64,000 bases of DNA from NCBI GenBank assembly GCA_031213475.1, contig JARUPZ010000002.1, positions 11,724,466 to 11,788,465 on the forward strand, read 5' to 3'. This document shows, piece after piece, positions 1 to 13,300 of this stretch. This DNA comes from Nereocystis luetkeana. Its lineage: Eukaryota > Sar > Phaeophyceae > Laminariales > Laminariaceae. Position 1 is the first letter of the stretch, and each line of letters opens with the position of its first letter. Below the pieces are notes generated by a model. The model saw nothing but the letters and a program-made list of their open reading frames with translations, searched no databases and was not told the DNA's origin. The translations under genes and the position numbers were made by a program.

Positions 1-1309
1 TTTTTAACTTGATGTAGCCTCAGCAGCTCTGTCGTCTGCGATTACCAGCTGACCGCTGACGGTTACCAAATATTGATTGTATTCTGTACCAGGTATTCGG
101 TATCCGGTATCCGATCTGCTTGAAGATCGGCCAAGACTAGCGGACACCGCCGTCGTGCGTATCACATATGTGGTAGGTTATTCACTGCGAGCGTCGACCA
201 GTTGTATCAAGCACCCCTCCCGCAACCTGTCATGATAGTGCCTACCAGGGTACCTCGTACGTATCAACAGTCGGTCACCTCGCTCCGACCTTGCCCCGCA
301 CGCACGAATACGCATATCATGCAGGCGACCACACGACCTTGTTCTCCGCAGTGCGCGCAGTACGGACCAAACTTGTCGATGGCACTAGCGCCCCTTTCGA
401 TTTACCGAGTAGACCAAGCCATCATTCCCGCACGGGGGGCGGGAGCGGGGGCGCGGGCGGGGACCCAGGGATGGGCGCTGCGTCAGACGGGCAGTACCAC
501 CATGGACACCGCCACGGAGAAGACGATGACGACGACCCCTACAACCAAAGCAGGCGAGGAAGCGCGCTGCGACTGACCTGCAGTAGTGCGAAGCGTTGTG
601 TGAAACTGGCATGCTGGTATGCGCCAAGAGTACGTTATCTACATATATACCCCGCACGCAGGCGTTTTGTTCGTTTTGTAAATGATGTACGTACATTACA
701 GCGGTACGTCCTGGTAGCCGTTTTTTTCTTTTGGGCGACCGGCTGGAGCTTGTGGGGAAAGTGATCCTTAGCCCAGCCCTGTAGCATGGGCGGTGGGGGG
801 GGGGGGGTCATGTCTTCTCTTTGGTCTCGATTCGAGTATTGCAGTCGTCGCCCCTTCTCAGGACGCATTGACGCTCAAGGCTGCCGTAGCCCCCCGCCCT
901 CACCGTCAGGCAAACCGGCTTTTGCACGTGAAAGCCCGAAGCGCACGGTGGAACGTATCGGCAAGACCACGTCGGCGGCGGGAGCGTGTGCTCCCACGCT
1001 CAAGCCCAAAGGGCTCTTCAAGAGGGCCCAGGCAGTGTGCTTTTTGCCGGGAGCATCTGATGCGTGCGTGGTGTCGTTCCGAGTGACCGGCGCTTGAATG
1101 CAACTTGGGGGTCTCGGTTTGTTTGCATTGCATGTCTGTGGCCGACTCAGCGATACTGCTTGCCCCCGATGTTGGCGAACCGCGGTTCCGTCTGCCTGTC
1201 GTCCCTCGTGCACCGCTGATCCGGATCCCTTCGTCCTATTTCGGGGCTCCGTCGAAACGTTCCGCGGTGCCTTGTTTTGTCCACTCCGGGGTATAATCGT
1301 CCGGCGCAG
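1..1309. other. Unresolved 5' flank or first exons of the TRPC4AP homologue
   Basis: The first recognisable exon of the TRPC4AP homologue begins near 1310, but the animal protein has about 120 more residues upstream, so the missing N-terminus must lie here or left of the window. One + frame (about 335-585) encodes a plausible peptide with a Gly-rich stretch followed by His/Asp-rich sequence and could be an upstream exon. No convincing donor or homology was found, so no CDS is called. A poly(G) run lies at about 791-807. Position 85-110 has clustered GGTAT repeats of the dispersed TACCAGGTA type. Nothing else was recognised. Confidence 0.4.
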
Positions 1310-4300
1310 TAGCTACCGTCAAGTGCACCGGCTGGACCGCGAGGTGTTCGTCTGCTTAGGCGGGCCGGATCTACTGGTGGAGGTAAGGAGACAGCACCGA
1401 AGAAAAAAAATGCTGGATTGTCATATTCCTGAGCGACGAGGTGGAAAAACTCGGTCTCGCAATAACATTTTATGTACGTGCTTGGTATGCAGCACTTCGG
1501 CTGGCAGAAACAGCGTCCCGCCCGTGTCGTTGGGACAATTGTTCGAAAAGTTGCGTGCGCTTGCGGCGGCGCTGCTGCTTCCGAGCCAGCGTCGGCGCGG
1601 AGTTCGTTGACGTTTGTGCGTACGATGAGTGCTATTAATAGTTGTCGTGTCTGTTGGGTGTGTCGTTGTTTGTGACAAATTATCTGACGCGTCGGGTCGG
1701 GTGGTCCTGCCCTCTGCCAATACGCGGCATCTGTCTTCTCGCGTATCGTACCCAGGTGCTCATGAGGCCGGGCTCCCCGTCGGACGCTCGGTCTATCCCG
1801 GTGACGATAGTGGCGCGGGACACGCCCGTCTGGAACATGACGCTCGTCATCCTGCGAGAGCTGTGCTTCACGGACCAAGACTTGAGCGAGAAGTGAGTTT
1901 GCGCCTGAACGCGTATACCGTACCAAATGCAAGATTAACACACACCCCGGCGCGAGTGGGTCGAATTTTCAAGAGCCAACTTTCTCCAATGCCAGGGTGG
2001 CGCACCAGTCGAAAAAATGGCGGCGGCGGCGGCTTTCGGATGAAGGCATCGAGAACTTTCCTTGAAACGCGTCGCTTGTTTTCCCCCTCTCCCCGTGTTC
2101 GAGAACATCGACTTTGAAAATCGTCCAAGGGAGTTTGTTATTCGATCTCCCACGTGATACGGTAGTTCATCGTAGGCCGATGTACGCTTTTGCCGCTGGG
2201 AGAGAGCTTGGGAAGGGAAGGGCATGGGGAAGAGGAGGAGGGGGGGGGGGGGGAAGGGATCCGTTTGTGTATCCGTTGGTTCCGTTTTACAGTTGGTCTA
2301 GCCGGCTTTTGGGCGAAGGTTCACCTTCCGCCGCTTCTGCTTTTGGCTCCGTTCTGATGTTTGTTTCTAGCTGTGCGCCGAACCTCTTTTTTTTTTTCAA
2401 GAGGTCTACGGGGGGAGGGAAGAAAAGCTAATAAGGCGGGGTGTTTTTTTCCGGCATCGTCGTCGTCGGCTCTTGCTTTCGTGGAAATTGGAAACGGTTG
2501 CCGTCCGCTCCCCCTGGTTATCCCGGCCGATCGGAGGAGCTTCTGTAGACGGCCGCGGCGCCCACGACGTCGAGTTGTTTTTATTTTCATGTGTGTTCCC
2601 TTCTCCGCGATCTCACCGTCGCTTGACTTCATCCAACCCCGCGCGCCCCCTCGACTTCTCGTGGCCCGCGTGTTCGAATCGATTCTCGTACGGCTGCTGT
2701 GCCGGGTCAGGTTGGGATCCCCGGAGCTTATCCTGTACCTCTTGACCATGATGGCGCACCAGGGCGTTTTCGACCTTGCGGTTGGTCTAGTGGAAGAGGT
2801 TAGATGTCTCCGTGCGATGCGCGCGTTCTTCCGCGCGTAGTAGTCCCGCTCGTACCCACGGGCGTCCGTCCGCCACCCGACCAACCGAACAGGTGCAATA
2901 AATTATGACACGTGCGTCGTCGGAAAGCGGGAAAGCGGGATTTGGTGTGTCAAGGATGTGGAGCTGCTACGACCACACCAAAGCGCTCGAGCTTTCGCGC
3001 GATCAACCGTGAACCGACGGTTGTATTCGTATTTTCGATGTAACGGTCCGATCCTGTTCTTTGTGTCGACACTTTCTGCCGTGAGGGCGGCGGGGTTGTT
3101 TGAAAGATGTCCCGTAGTTGTGGTGCTGCTGGATTGCTCTCTCGCGCGTCTCGCTCGTGCGTTGAGTGGTGCTTGCGTATTCAGCGCCTTCGGTACGAGC
3201 CCACGGCAAGCGATGCCCTATGCCGCCGCCGTGACACGCTTATCAAAGCCGCCGAAAAGCTGTCGGAGCAGCACTGGACGCACGCTTCGATGATAATACT
3301 GCTTTATGTATTGTCCGCAGGCCACAATGCAGGCCGCCGCTGCTGTCGCCGCGGGAGGTGTGCACGCCGGTGTGACGAGGCTACAACACCCCCCCCCCCC
3401 CCCCCTCCCTCCCTATTTGCCAAACCTTCGTCCGCGCTCGTGACGGTCGTCGATGGCGCAGATCCTTGCTGTTAAGTCTAGCACGTACTTCTTGGGTGAG
3501 GTGCCGCAGCTGCACTCCCTGGTGGAGAACATGACGAGCCAGCAGCTGGCTCACTTCTCGCGCGTCCTGGCCCTTCTGGTGTTCGAGCCGGAGTATCGAC
3601 AGCTCATGGCAAGCGCCCACGTGCTCAGGTATACCCATGGGAAGGGGGGCGGGGGGGGCGTGGGGGTCGCAGTGGGTATCTGTGTCGCAATATGTGGGGA
3701 TGCTCGTATCCGCGGATCCCCCCCCCCCTCCCCCTCCCCCCGCCTCATCAGCTTAGTTTTGTTTCGAAGCTACTAATTCTTGCCGGCTGGCTCGCACAAC
3801 GCCAACTGCAGTTGTTCCCACTTGAGATATGTACGGTACAGTCGTTGGCCCCTCCAATGACGCAACAACGCGTTTGCTGGGCAACACGGAACTGTTGCGA
3901 CACTCGTCTTTCCCTCGCGTGTCAGGTCCATGGAGCTGCTGCAGTTGCGGAGGGACCGCGTGGTGCGAGCGGACTCGGTGATCGACAAGAACCAGGCGCT
4001 GATCCTTTCGGCCCCAAACCTCTTGCCTCGCCTCATGGAGCTTCTGAGGGTGATGAACTTCAACCCGCCCTTGGCTTTGTTCGGTGAGGAGGACGTTCAC
4101 TCACTCTTGTTTTGCTTGTCTGGCTAGTTTGGCATGCTTGACCTGTCGGGTTATGTGTGGTGGGTGTCGGAAGGCGGGCGTGTGTGCTTGCTCGCGTGAA
4201 ACGCATGCCGGAACCAACCCCGTTGGGTCCTTTTTACTGTCGGTCTTATCTCCCGCGATTGAGCGCGGTCTGCACGCGCCGCTTTTTGTCATCCTAGTCG

Positions 4301-7300
4301 CCAAGTGTTTAGCCAAGCGTTATCCGAGCGTTTCGCCAATGGGTAACTCGAAGCGTTTGACGGCAAGGCTTTTACTAATAGCAAGGAGGGATAGCCTGTT
4401 CTGTGCATAGGCTGTTAGACTACTTAGTCGTTCCTAACAGGTTGTCTGTTCTTTTCTAAGGAAATACTTGGAAGTAGATGCTTTGGGGCCTCTACACCCA
4501 CCTCGGCGGCGTAATATCGGGGGCCGTCCTCTTGCCAAGTACTACTCTTGGTAGATAAAGAACTTTCCAAACTTGAGCCACTGCAGAAAAAAGGGTCGTG
4601 ATGGGAAGTTTTGGGGCTCAGCAGCGGAAAATCTACCCGCCAAGCTACCACGTGACTGAGTAGAGTAGCACGTTGCCCCTTTCTCACCAAAGTTTAGGCA
4701 CCATGGGTTGCCCGGGAGTGGACTGCTGAGCACCAACAGCCGGAGGAAATTTTAGGGGCTGTTGAAGCCAAGACGGGCGCAAAGGCCGTGGCAACCTGAT
4801 TGGCCGACCTCAATTTAACGATAAACGAAGCCACAGGAGAACGAGCGTGTGCGGTGCGCCACACCGGGTGGAAGGACTGGATTGACCACGTTTCATGTCG
4901 GGCTCGGCTTCCGCAGAGTGAGCCGCGGCCGGCTATCCCGAGTCGCTTCCTGCCTGGACGGCCTTCGCAGTCTGAATAAACAAAGAAACAGGAGAACAAA
5001 CGCGCTCGGTGCCACAATGGGCGCAGGGGCTGGAATGACCACGTTCGCGGGTTCCGCTTCTGCTCAGGGGTTCGCAGCTTGCGGTTTCGAATCGCGCCCC
5101 GCCTCGACGGCCTCAGCCAGAGGGACAGCAGCGTGTACTGTCCGCCCGGCTGAGGCGGTCGAGGAAGGTCGGAACTCGGCACCGCCGGCTGCGGACCCCT
5201 GTGAGGAAGTGGCACCCGTAAACGTGGCCATTCCAACTCTCCCCCCGTCGAGGGATGCCTGCAGCCCAGCGATCTTTAGTCAGCCGACTCTCTGTCCTGC
5301 GTGTTGGACTACTTTCTTGGCGCTGACTAAAGTTAGTGTTACAAGATTATCCCTTTCTCAGTAACAACGTATATGCCTTTGGGTCCTTAGCACCCTACGT
5401 TGACGGCCTTGTCTCCGGGGTTCTCCCCTTTCGCTATGTGTTCTGCTTACTGTTGTAGATCAAGAACCTCCCGAGCCTTTTTCACACCAGAAAAAAAAAA
5501 CATGATGGGAATTGAACCCTACGCACCTCATGCTCAGAAGTGAACGGTCTACCCGCCAAGCCAGCCACTTGACCGCTCTTCCGCCTATCCAAGTGTTCGG
5601 CACCATAAGTGGTCCACAGCGGAATGCTGAGGACCAGTGACTTGAGGGGACGTTAGGAGATTCTGAAGCCAAGACGGCCGCAAAGGCCTCGGCAATCTGG
5701 TTAGCCGACCCAGAAGAAGACATGCGCTTGGGCCCACGACGGGTTGAGGTGCTGGAATGGCCACGTTGTATGGCGCGTTGGTTCCGCCTGCCGCGGAGTG
5801 GTCCGTGGCCGGCGGTGCTGAGCCACCTCCTTCCTCGACGGCCTCAGCCGGAGGGACAGCCGCGCCCGCACCACAGGCCGATGGTGGGGGTGCTGCTGCC
5901 CCGCCGGCCGAGGCCATCGAGGCAGGAATCAGCTCGGCATCGCCGGCTGCAGACATGCCTCGACGGGGGAAGAGTTTGGAATGGCCACGTTCGCGGGTTC
6001 ACTTCCTCAGAGGTGTTCGTAGCCGGCGGTGCCGAGTTCCGACCTTCCTCGATGCCTCACCCGGGACAGTATACGCTGCTGTCCCTCTGGCCAAGGTCGT
6101 CGAGGCAGGAAGCGACTCGACACCGCCAGCTGCGAACCCCTTTGCGGTAGCGGGACCCGCGAACGCGGCCATTCCGGTCCTTCCGCCCACTGTGGCACCG
6201 CGCGCGTTTGTTCTTCTGTTTCTTCGTTTCTTTCAGTTTGCGAAGGCCGTCTAGGCTTCAATCAACAGCCCTTGGCGCTTCTGCCAGCTGCTGATCCTCG
6301 GCATCCCACTGCGGGCTACTCATGATGCCTATAACCCAGAACAAACACACCATTCCTCGGCGATGTACTTTACCGACAACCCTCAGTCAGGGAACGATTC
6401 AAGGTCTTGGATATCTCGCTATTAGTAGCGTGTTGAGTCCTTGTGTATTGAGGGCGAGCTGGGATAGATACTGTACGAAGGCGCACGCTGATCGTATGTC
6501 TTAGGGCACAAGAGATAGTTAAGGAAACGCAAAAAGTCGGATAGTTGGCACCGCTGCACCCTCCTGCGATGCCGAGCCATTTAAGAACCAGTCGGCGACC
6601 TGTAGTCCGCCGACTCTCTGCCCTGCTTCTTGGACTGCTTGCTTAGCGCTGACCAAGTTAGTCTTACGGGATATACCTTTCTCAACAGCAACAAAGTGAA
6701 GTACCTGGTATATGATTTTGGGCCTCAGCATCCACCTCGTCGGCCCAGTCTACGGGGCTCTCTCCCCTCGCTACGTTCTCTGCTTACTCTTGTAGATCAA
6801 CATCCCCCCAAGCCTTCTTCACTGCTGATCAAGGAGCCGAGATGGGAGCTGAACCCATGCACGTCATGCTCAGAAGTGGAGGGTTGTAAACCCACCAGCC
6901 ACGTGACCGAGTAGCACATTTGGTTTCTCCCGTCTTATCAAGTGTTGGGCACTATTAGTGGTCAGGAGTGGAATGCTGAGGACCAGCGGTTGCAGAGGGC
7001 GTTAGGGGCTTTTGAAGCCAAGGCGGCCGTAAAGGCCTTGCCAGTCAGGTTAGCCGGACCGCCAGTCAGAGATGAGCGAAGCCACAAGAGGAGATGTGTG
7101 TGTGTGATCCCACAACAGATGGAGGAGCTGGAATGGCCACGTTGTTAGGCGGTTTCGGCTGCCCCAGCATGGTCCGTGGCCGGCGGTGCCGAGCCGCTTT
7201 CTGCCTCGGCGGCCTCAGCTGGAGGGACAGCAGCGCCTGTGTGATGCGGGCGCTGCTGTACCTCCAGCTGAGGCCATCGAGGCGGGAGGCTCCTTGACAC

Positions 7301-10300
7301 CGCCGGCCGCGAACTTCTCGGCGGAAAGTGGAACCCACGAGTGTGGTCTATCCAGCCCCTCCGCCCGTTGTGGCACCGCACGCGTTTGTTCCTCTGTCGG
7401 CTTTTTTTCTTATTCAGATTGCCAAGAGCCCTCACGGCCATCTTTGCTTCAGCAACCCTTGACGCTTCCTCCAGCTGCTGGTCCTCAGCGTTCCACTACG
7501 GGCCACCTCATGGTGGCTAAAACCCTAAACCTCACAGCGCTCCTCGGCGGACATGTGCTCCACCGGCGGCTCCCTCGCACCCAGGAGCGATTGGAGCGCT
7601 AGAATCTCTCGCTCGCGTGTTGGGTGCTGTCCTTGTGTGGCGGATCAGGCCGGGGCGGGTATAGTTTGCGGAGGCACACATGATAGCATGCGGGACACAA
7701 CAGGGTGTACAATATACCAGGTATAGGTTCCACAGCGTTCAGCGCGAAATGCCTCAAGGAAGACCATGACCATAGCCTGTCTCTACGTATCCCGAGGACC
7801 GTCACACAAGTACCTCGCACGTGCCGAGCACAATCGTCATGTCTGCTGCGTTTTTGAGAGACGGCGTGCACGCAGTGCAGTTGAAAGTGTTTTGTTTGAC
7901 GTTGTGTTTGGCTCAACACGCTTAATCACTGCCTCGTACTAGAAGGATAAGAGAGAACTGCCAAAGGCAATGCTGCGGAATGGAGGGGATGGGGGATTTT
8001 GGTAGTTGCCTATTCGGAGGGGGAGGGCTGCTGGAGGAGAAAGCCTGAAAGAAAAGGCGAAACCCCCCCACGGTGTTGTTGGGCATACACGCGAGAGCAT
8101 TCACGAACGCCTATACGTATGTACCTGGTGTATGATATGGATGAAACTAACGTTGAGGGCGGCTTGCTCACCTACAGATTCGTGGCGTCAGTTTTTTTTT
8201 TTTTTTTTTGGTCATGACACGACGCTCCTCAGACTTTTTTTTTTTTTTTTTTTGCTTCCATGACAATGACGAGCTGTGGTATCGATTGCGCCGCCGTGTT
8301 CGCACGTATGTCTCCACTCGCAGATGAGCAGGCTGTGGAGTTGCACGACGCGCACGTCGCCCAGGTCCGAATAAGCTTGGTGGGGACCGAAGGAGGGTTG
8401 GAGAGGATGGCGTCACTCCAGGCGCCTGTAGACATCGAGTGGGGGTATCTGGCGGAGCTTCGCCAGGCTGCGGAGGCCTCGCCACCCGTAATCCCTGCTC
8501 CAGCAGTGGGAAGGTACGGCGTCGGGGGAGGGGGGGAGTCTGTAGTCCTGGGGTGATGTTGCGTCTGGGATGCCGGCAGGGTTGTGCTTGAAGGTCGCCG
8601 TGTGTCGAGTAGTGCTCTTCGTGCGCCACTGCTGTCGCGCGCTTCTTTTTGTCGTATTCGGCCCGTGCAGCGCGCAGCATAGGAGGGGCGGGGCATGGTA
8701 CGGTCGGTTTCGTCTTGCGGGTTTCACTGCAAGTGGGTACCATTCAGCGCACTATCGAACGGGCCCTGTTGATGTTTATGATGTTGCTTCGGTGTGTGTT
8801 TGTCTGTTTGTCTGTTTCCACTCCGGCGATGGCGCTTCTTTTTTTTTCCGGGGGGGGGGATACTTGAGGCGAGGTTTTCTTGGTAACATCGCTGCTGCGG
8901 GGGTTTTGTGTGCGTTTTCTGAGCCTTTTTTCAACAGCCGATCTTCGCGCCGCTCAATTGACCGCTCTACCTTTGAAAACATAGCCCCCCGCTATTTTCG
9001 TGTACATACCGGTGCGAAGTTTTGGCCCCCCAAAATGTGGGTTAACCCTTTGAGGACCGCGGTCCCGTTTTGGGGGCAAACTACTTCTAATTTGAGTGGT
9101 TTGTCCCCAAAACGGGACTGCTGCAGTACCAAAAGGGTTATTAACAATACGGTAACACACGGGTCATAGGATGACACACCCCCTCGGATGGAAATCGGAG
9201 CCGGCCTTCTTCCAAATCGCGCCTTAAGGGCCAAGGGCACACAGAAGGGAAGATGGTGGTTTTGGACACCTCGCTTGGCGTTTTCCACTATCCACGTTAT
9301 CGAGAAAACCTGCTTTTAAATCTCGTCCGACGGAGGGGTGCCATCCTGCGTGTTGTATATACGATGTTCCGAATCGGCCTACGGCAGAAAGTTTTTACGG
9401 CCATAAAGTGATAATTTTGTCCGCCTTTTTTTGTTTTTTGTTGTTGCTTTCGCCTTGTGCCTCGCTTGTGGTCGCCCCGCCCCACCCAGTAGTTTTGGTA
9501 CCGTCGCCTCGCGCACCGGCGCCCCGGCCGCGTCAGCCCCTCGCCCCCCGCTTCCCGAGCGGCGGCAAGAAGCCCAGCCCAGACGAAGCGGTGAGTCTAG
9601 CCGCATCGTGAGTTTTTTCCGGTCCATCTTCCGGAGGAGTTCGCAGCGCGCTGACGCGAGCGACGCGGACAGCTCCGTCGCTGCCGGAGCGGGGGCGCCG
9701 GCAGGAGAGGGAGGCGCAAGAACAGCGGCAGAAGTGGCAGGCACGGCGGCGGAGCGGTTTCAGGCGGTGCAACAGATGGCTGGGGTCGACGGTGGCGGTG
9801 GTGGTATCGGGGGCGTTAGCGGGAGGGGGGGTGGTGTCGGCGGTGCGCACAGCCCGGCTGCGGCGGCGGCTGCGGCGGCGGCCATGGCGACGGTGGATGG
9901 GGTGGACGGGCTGGCGAGCTTCGCGATTCGTGACTTCTTGAACTTTCTGCAGCCGGCTTTTGGCGGGCAAGACCCGTCGGGTAGCATCGCGTCGCTGGAG
10001 CAGGCGCTGACCTGGCCCATGGGGACCAGGGTGAACGGCATAGGGCCGGGGGGCGCGATAAACCGCAGGAGGCTGCAGCAACCGTCCGCCGACGAGGCGC
10101 GCGGGGAGCTGCAGGTCAATGGGATCATGCTCGCGCCGCACCAGGTGAGAGCCGCCAGATGGTCGGTTGGGGTGTAGTGCGGTCGGTCGGACGGTGCTGA
10201 GATCGGTGGCGGGGGGGGTTGTGTTGGGGGGAATTTGATCGTGAGTAGGTTGGGTTTCGATCGCGAGCAGAAATGACCTTTTTTGGTTTTGACGGTGAGC

Positions 10301-13300
10301 GAAGATAAGTGTGAATGAAGCGGAGGTCCTCCTTGTTGTTGCTCCTTGTGCGCGTACGTACATACGTGTGCAGGTGATATGCACGTGATTTCTAATTTTT
10401 TGTGTTCGTGCGGGGTTTTCCTGCTTGCTCGTATTTTGGCTTAGGTCGATTAAAATTGCGGCGGTGACGAGCCTATCTCGATTTCGATTGCAGCGGCGCC
10501 GAGCGGCAGGATTCTCCGGTCGATCTGTGAGGATGGCAAGCGCAGCGAAGATTACCTCCTCGGTGAAATATACCGGTATCTCAGAAAATTAGTCCGGTAT
10601 CAACGAACGTCACCTCTGTATGCGAGAGTGCCACAAGCCGCGCGTTGGGTGATGAAGGTAGTTGGAGCTTACACGTACCGTAGCCGCCATGTATTGTAGA
10701 TGAACGCGGTCGCGGCAACTGGAGTCGTAAAAAAAAAAAAAAGGAAAAAAAGGCCGAGAACGACAGCATCGTCGGACGTAAACACGTGCCGAGAGAGTTG
10801 GAGAACGGTGTCATGTCTGTTGTTTTCCGTCCGCCACATGCATGCGAAACGACAGGCGCCATATATATAAGCTCATCGCGTCATGACCGAAACCCAGCGG
10901 GTTTTTGCTTGTTTTTCATCCCAACGAGAGGAAGCTGGGTAATAGTTTCTCCGGACCCTGTGTGACGATCTGAACGTAGCCGCGAAGGATAGCCTCGAAG
11001 GTGCTTTCCTTTGAAAAGCGGAGATTCCCCGTTGTAGCCTCGCGATTTCTACTGTTGATGGCCAATAAATCGGCGCGTGTGGTTCACGTGACGTTTTCCC
11101 CTCTACGACAACCACGCAAGGCCGGTTGCTTGCGTTCCACCCACGTTCCCACCCACCACCCACGCTCTCACCCACGCCGCCTTCGGCTTCTTGTTAGGAA
11201 CAGATCTCCGATTGTTCGTCATTTTCTGATTGACGACACGTTTCATTGAAAAAAAAACAGCGTCGGTCGCGTTTCTTTACGTTTTAGTTTCGTTTCAGTC
11301 ATACTTTCGTTCATATCCGTGCAGCTTCCGTGTCGTTTCGTGCCGTTCAGCTTCGTTCAGTTTCGTATCGGTACAGTTTAGTTCAGTTGCGTTTCCTTCA
11401 GATTCCTTTTCGCTTTCGTTCTTTCTTTCGTCTCGTTTTCGTTTTTCCGTTTTTTCGTTTTTTTTTTGCTTTTTCGTTCCTTTGTTTCGTTTGGTGTTGC
11501 GACTTGGTTTTATTTCCCGCTCGCCCAGTTCTTTCACCGACACTCTTGTCCTTCCTCCCTGCCAATCTACTGCATACCGGTGTCTATTAGTAATACGTCC
11601 CTGTTACCGGTAATTACGTCATTTATGTCTACTGCCATGTGTAGGTGGAGGTACTGTTCGTCCTCTGTACCCTATTGGGGGCGAGGCGGAAGGGGGAGGC
11701 GCACGAGGCGCTGGCGGATCTCGGCCTGATCGACGTGCTGGACACCATGTTCGACCGCCTCAGCTGGGGCGTCCCGTCGAGGCAAGAGGGGCCGCACGGG
11801 GCGCACTGCGACTGCAACCCGGAGTCGGCGCTGCGGGTGCAGTACCTCCGACTCGTGCACAACTTCCTCGACAGGTGAGATAGCTGCGCACGAGCGACCC
11901 CGCGGGCAGCTACTCTATGTAGCTGTTTTGCCATGGATGGGTGGTGGGGTGGTGGGGTGGTGGGGGCAGGTGGGTGAGGGGTGAGGGATGGGGGGGGTTG
12001 TCGACAGCCAGGTGGAAGGAAATCTAATTGGAAATGGAAGAGACCGCTTTTGAGCATATTGTTTTTACCTCTTCCTGCTTTTATCTTGCACAGGCAGCAG
12101 CAATTTGTTGCTGCTAGTGGTGGTGATGGTGGTGGTGGTAGTGGTAGTGGTGGTGGTGGTGTGGAGTATTTGTTGTCGTCGTATTTGTTGTTGTAATTGC
12201 CATTGTGGTTGTTTTTTAGTTGGGAAGCTCTGTGGTTCGTCCACGCTGCTTGTGGCGAGGCGAAATGCTAAGCACCCGCTTATGCGTCCCCTGTCCCCCC
12301 TGCCACTGTTCGGCAGTTTTCTGTGTCGAATCATCGACTTGGGGCGTTGCGTCCGTGACGCTTGGGCTTTGCACTCCGACGTAAATGCCGCTGCCGTAGC
12401 TGTCATGTTCGGGGCGGGGGAATGTTGGCTAGGGAGCGCATTTGGTCGGAGAGGACTCAAGCGACGGTGTCGGCAACGGTTCAACCAATCTGTTGAAATA
12501 TAATAACAACGGAGACGACGACGCCTCGTAAGGTTTTGGCGTGTCGTTTTTTTTTAGGCGTAAACGCCGAGCGAGCGATGCGCGGCAGGCTTTATTGCGT
12601 ATGCCTCGCATACCTGTGCCGTTGCTTTCAATTTTACACAGCTATATACGTGTATGCGGGTATGTCGATCGATGTTGAGGCCTGGCTTCAGCAACCCGTT
12701 TGGTGTCCTGCCTTGTCCTTGCCTTGGCCAGAGTTGCCCCTTCATTTCGTCGCCCCGCCCCGCCCCGCCCCCTTTCTCGACTCCGCCGGCGCCGTTTTTT
12801 TTTCGGTGTCCTGAAACGCCAGGGATTCGAACAACAACCCCCTGAAGTGCCTGCTCTTGTCGCCTCACGAGAGGGTTCTGTTCAGCTCAGGACGCTTCCT
12901 GCCGAATCCCAACAGTAGTGGAAATGTCGTTTATAACAAGGTGGGCGGGGTTCGTGTCATGTCATGTCATTCGTCCTGCGTCTTTTGTCTTGTCTTGTCT
13001 TGTCTTGTCTGTGCGGCGCGGCTAATGAGAAGAGCGTGTGCACCTCCACTAAGAAAAACACTTGCGCACCCCTTTTATTACGGGGGACCGTATTAAGTGG
13101 GACCTACGGTTCGCACAAAAAACTACCAGGTATATATTTCGCTATTTTTACCATCAATATTTGGTCCTATTAACAATGGCCCCCCGAAATAGTACTCCAG
13201 TCCCGTTTTGGGGACAAACTATCTGCTAATTTTTTAGTAGTTCGTCCCCAAAACGGGACTGCAATCCTAAAGGGGTTAAGACCCTCCCTGTTTATTCTGA

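Larger units (their letters stand above)
4084..8323. repeat. Intron 5 of the TRPC4AP homologue with a composite repeat array
   Basis: This 4.2 kb intron holds three diverged direct copies of a roughly 0.9-1.3 kb unit, about 4405-5270, 5275-6600 and 6600-7620. Each copy starts with an element-like sequence ending in GAAGCCAAG-CGGCCG-AAAGGCC, followed by one or two Pro/Ala-coding GC-rich subrepeats containing CTGGAATGGCCACGTT. Subrepeats lie near 5027-5257, 5745-5960, 5978-6200 and 7125-7370. Overlapping ORFs on both strands in this interval are by-products of the GC-rich subrepeats. The remainder (7620-8200) shows nothing recognisable apart from long T runs at 8191-8210 and 8235-8253. Confidence 0.7.

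Noticed and set aside
6838..6915. Functional tRNA gene on the - strand
   Set aside because: A- and B-box-like sequences are present, but no acceptor stem or anticodon arm can be drawn and the segment belongs to a three-copy repeat; it is called SINE-like instead.
9533..10384. 283-residue - ORF
   Set aside because: It is the antisense shadow of TRPC4AP-homologue exon 7 (9490-10144), which has matching splice phases and family position.
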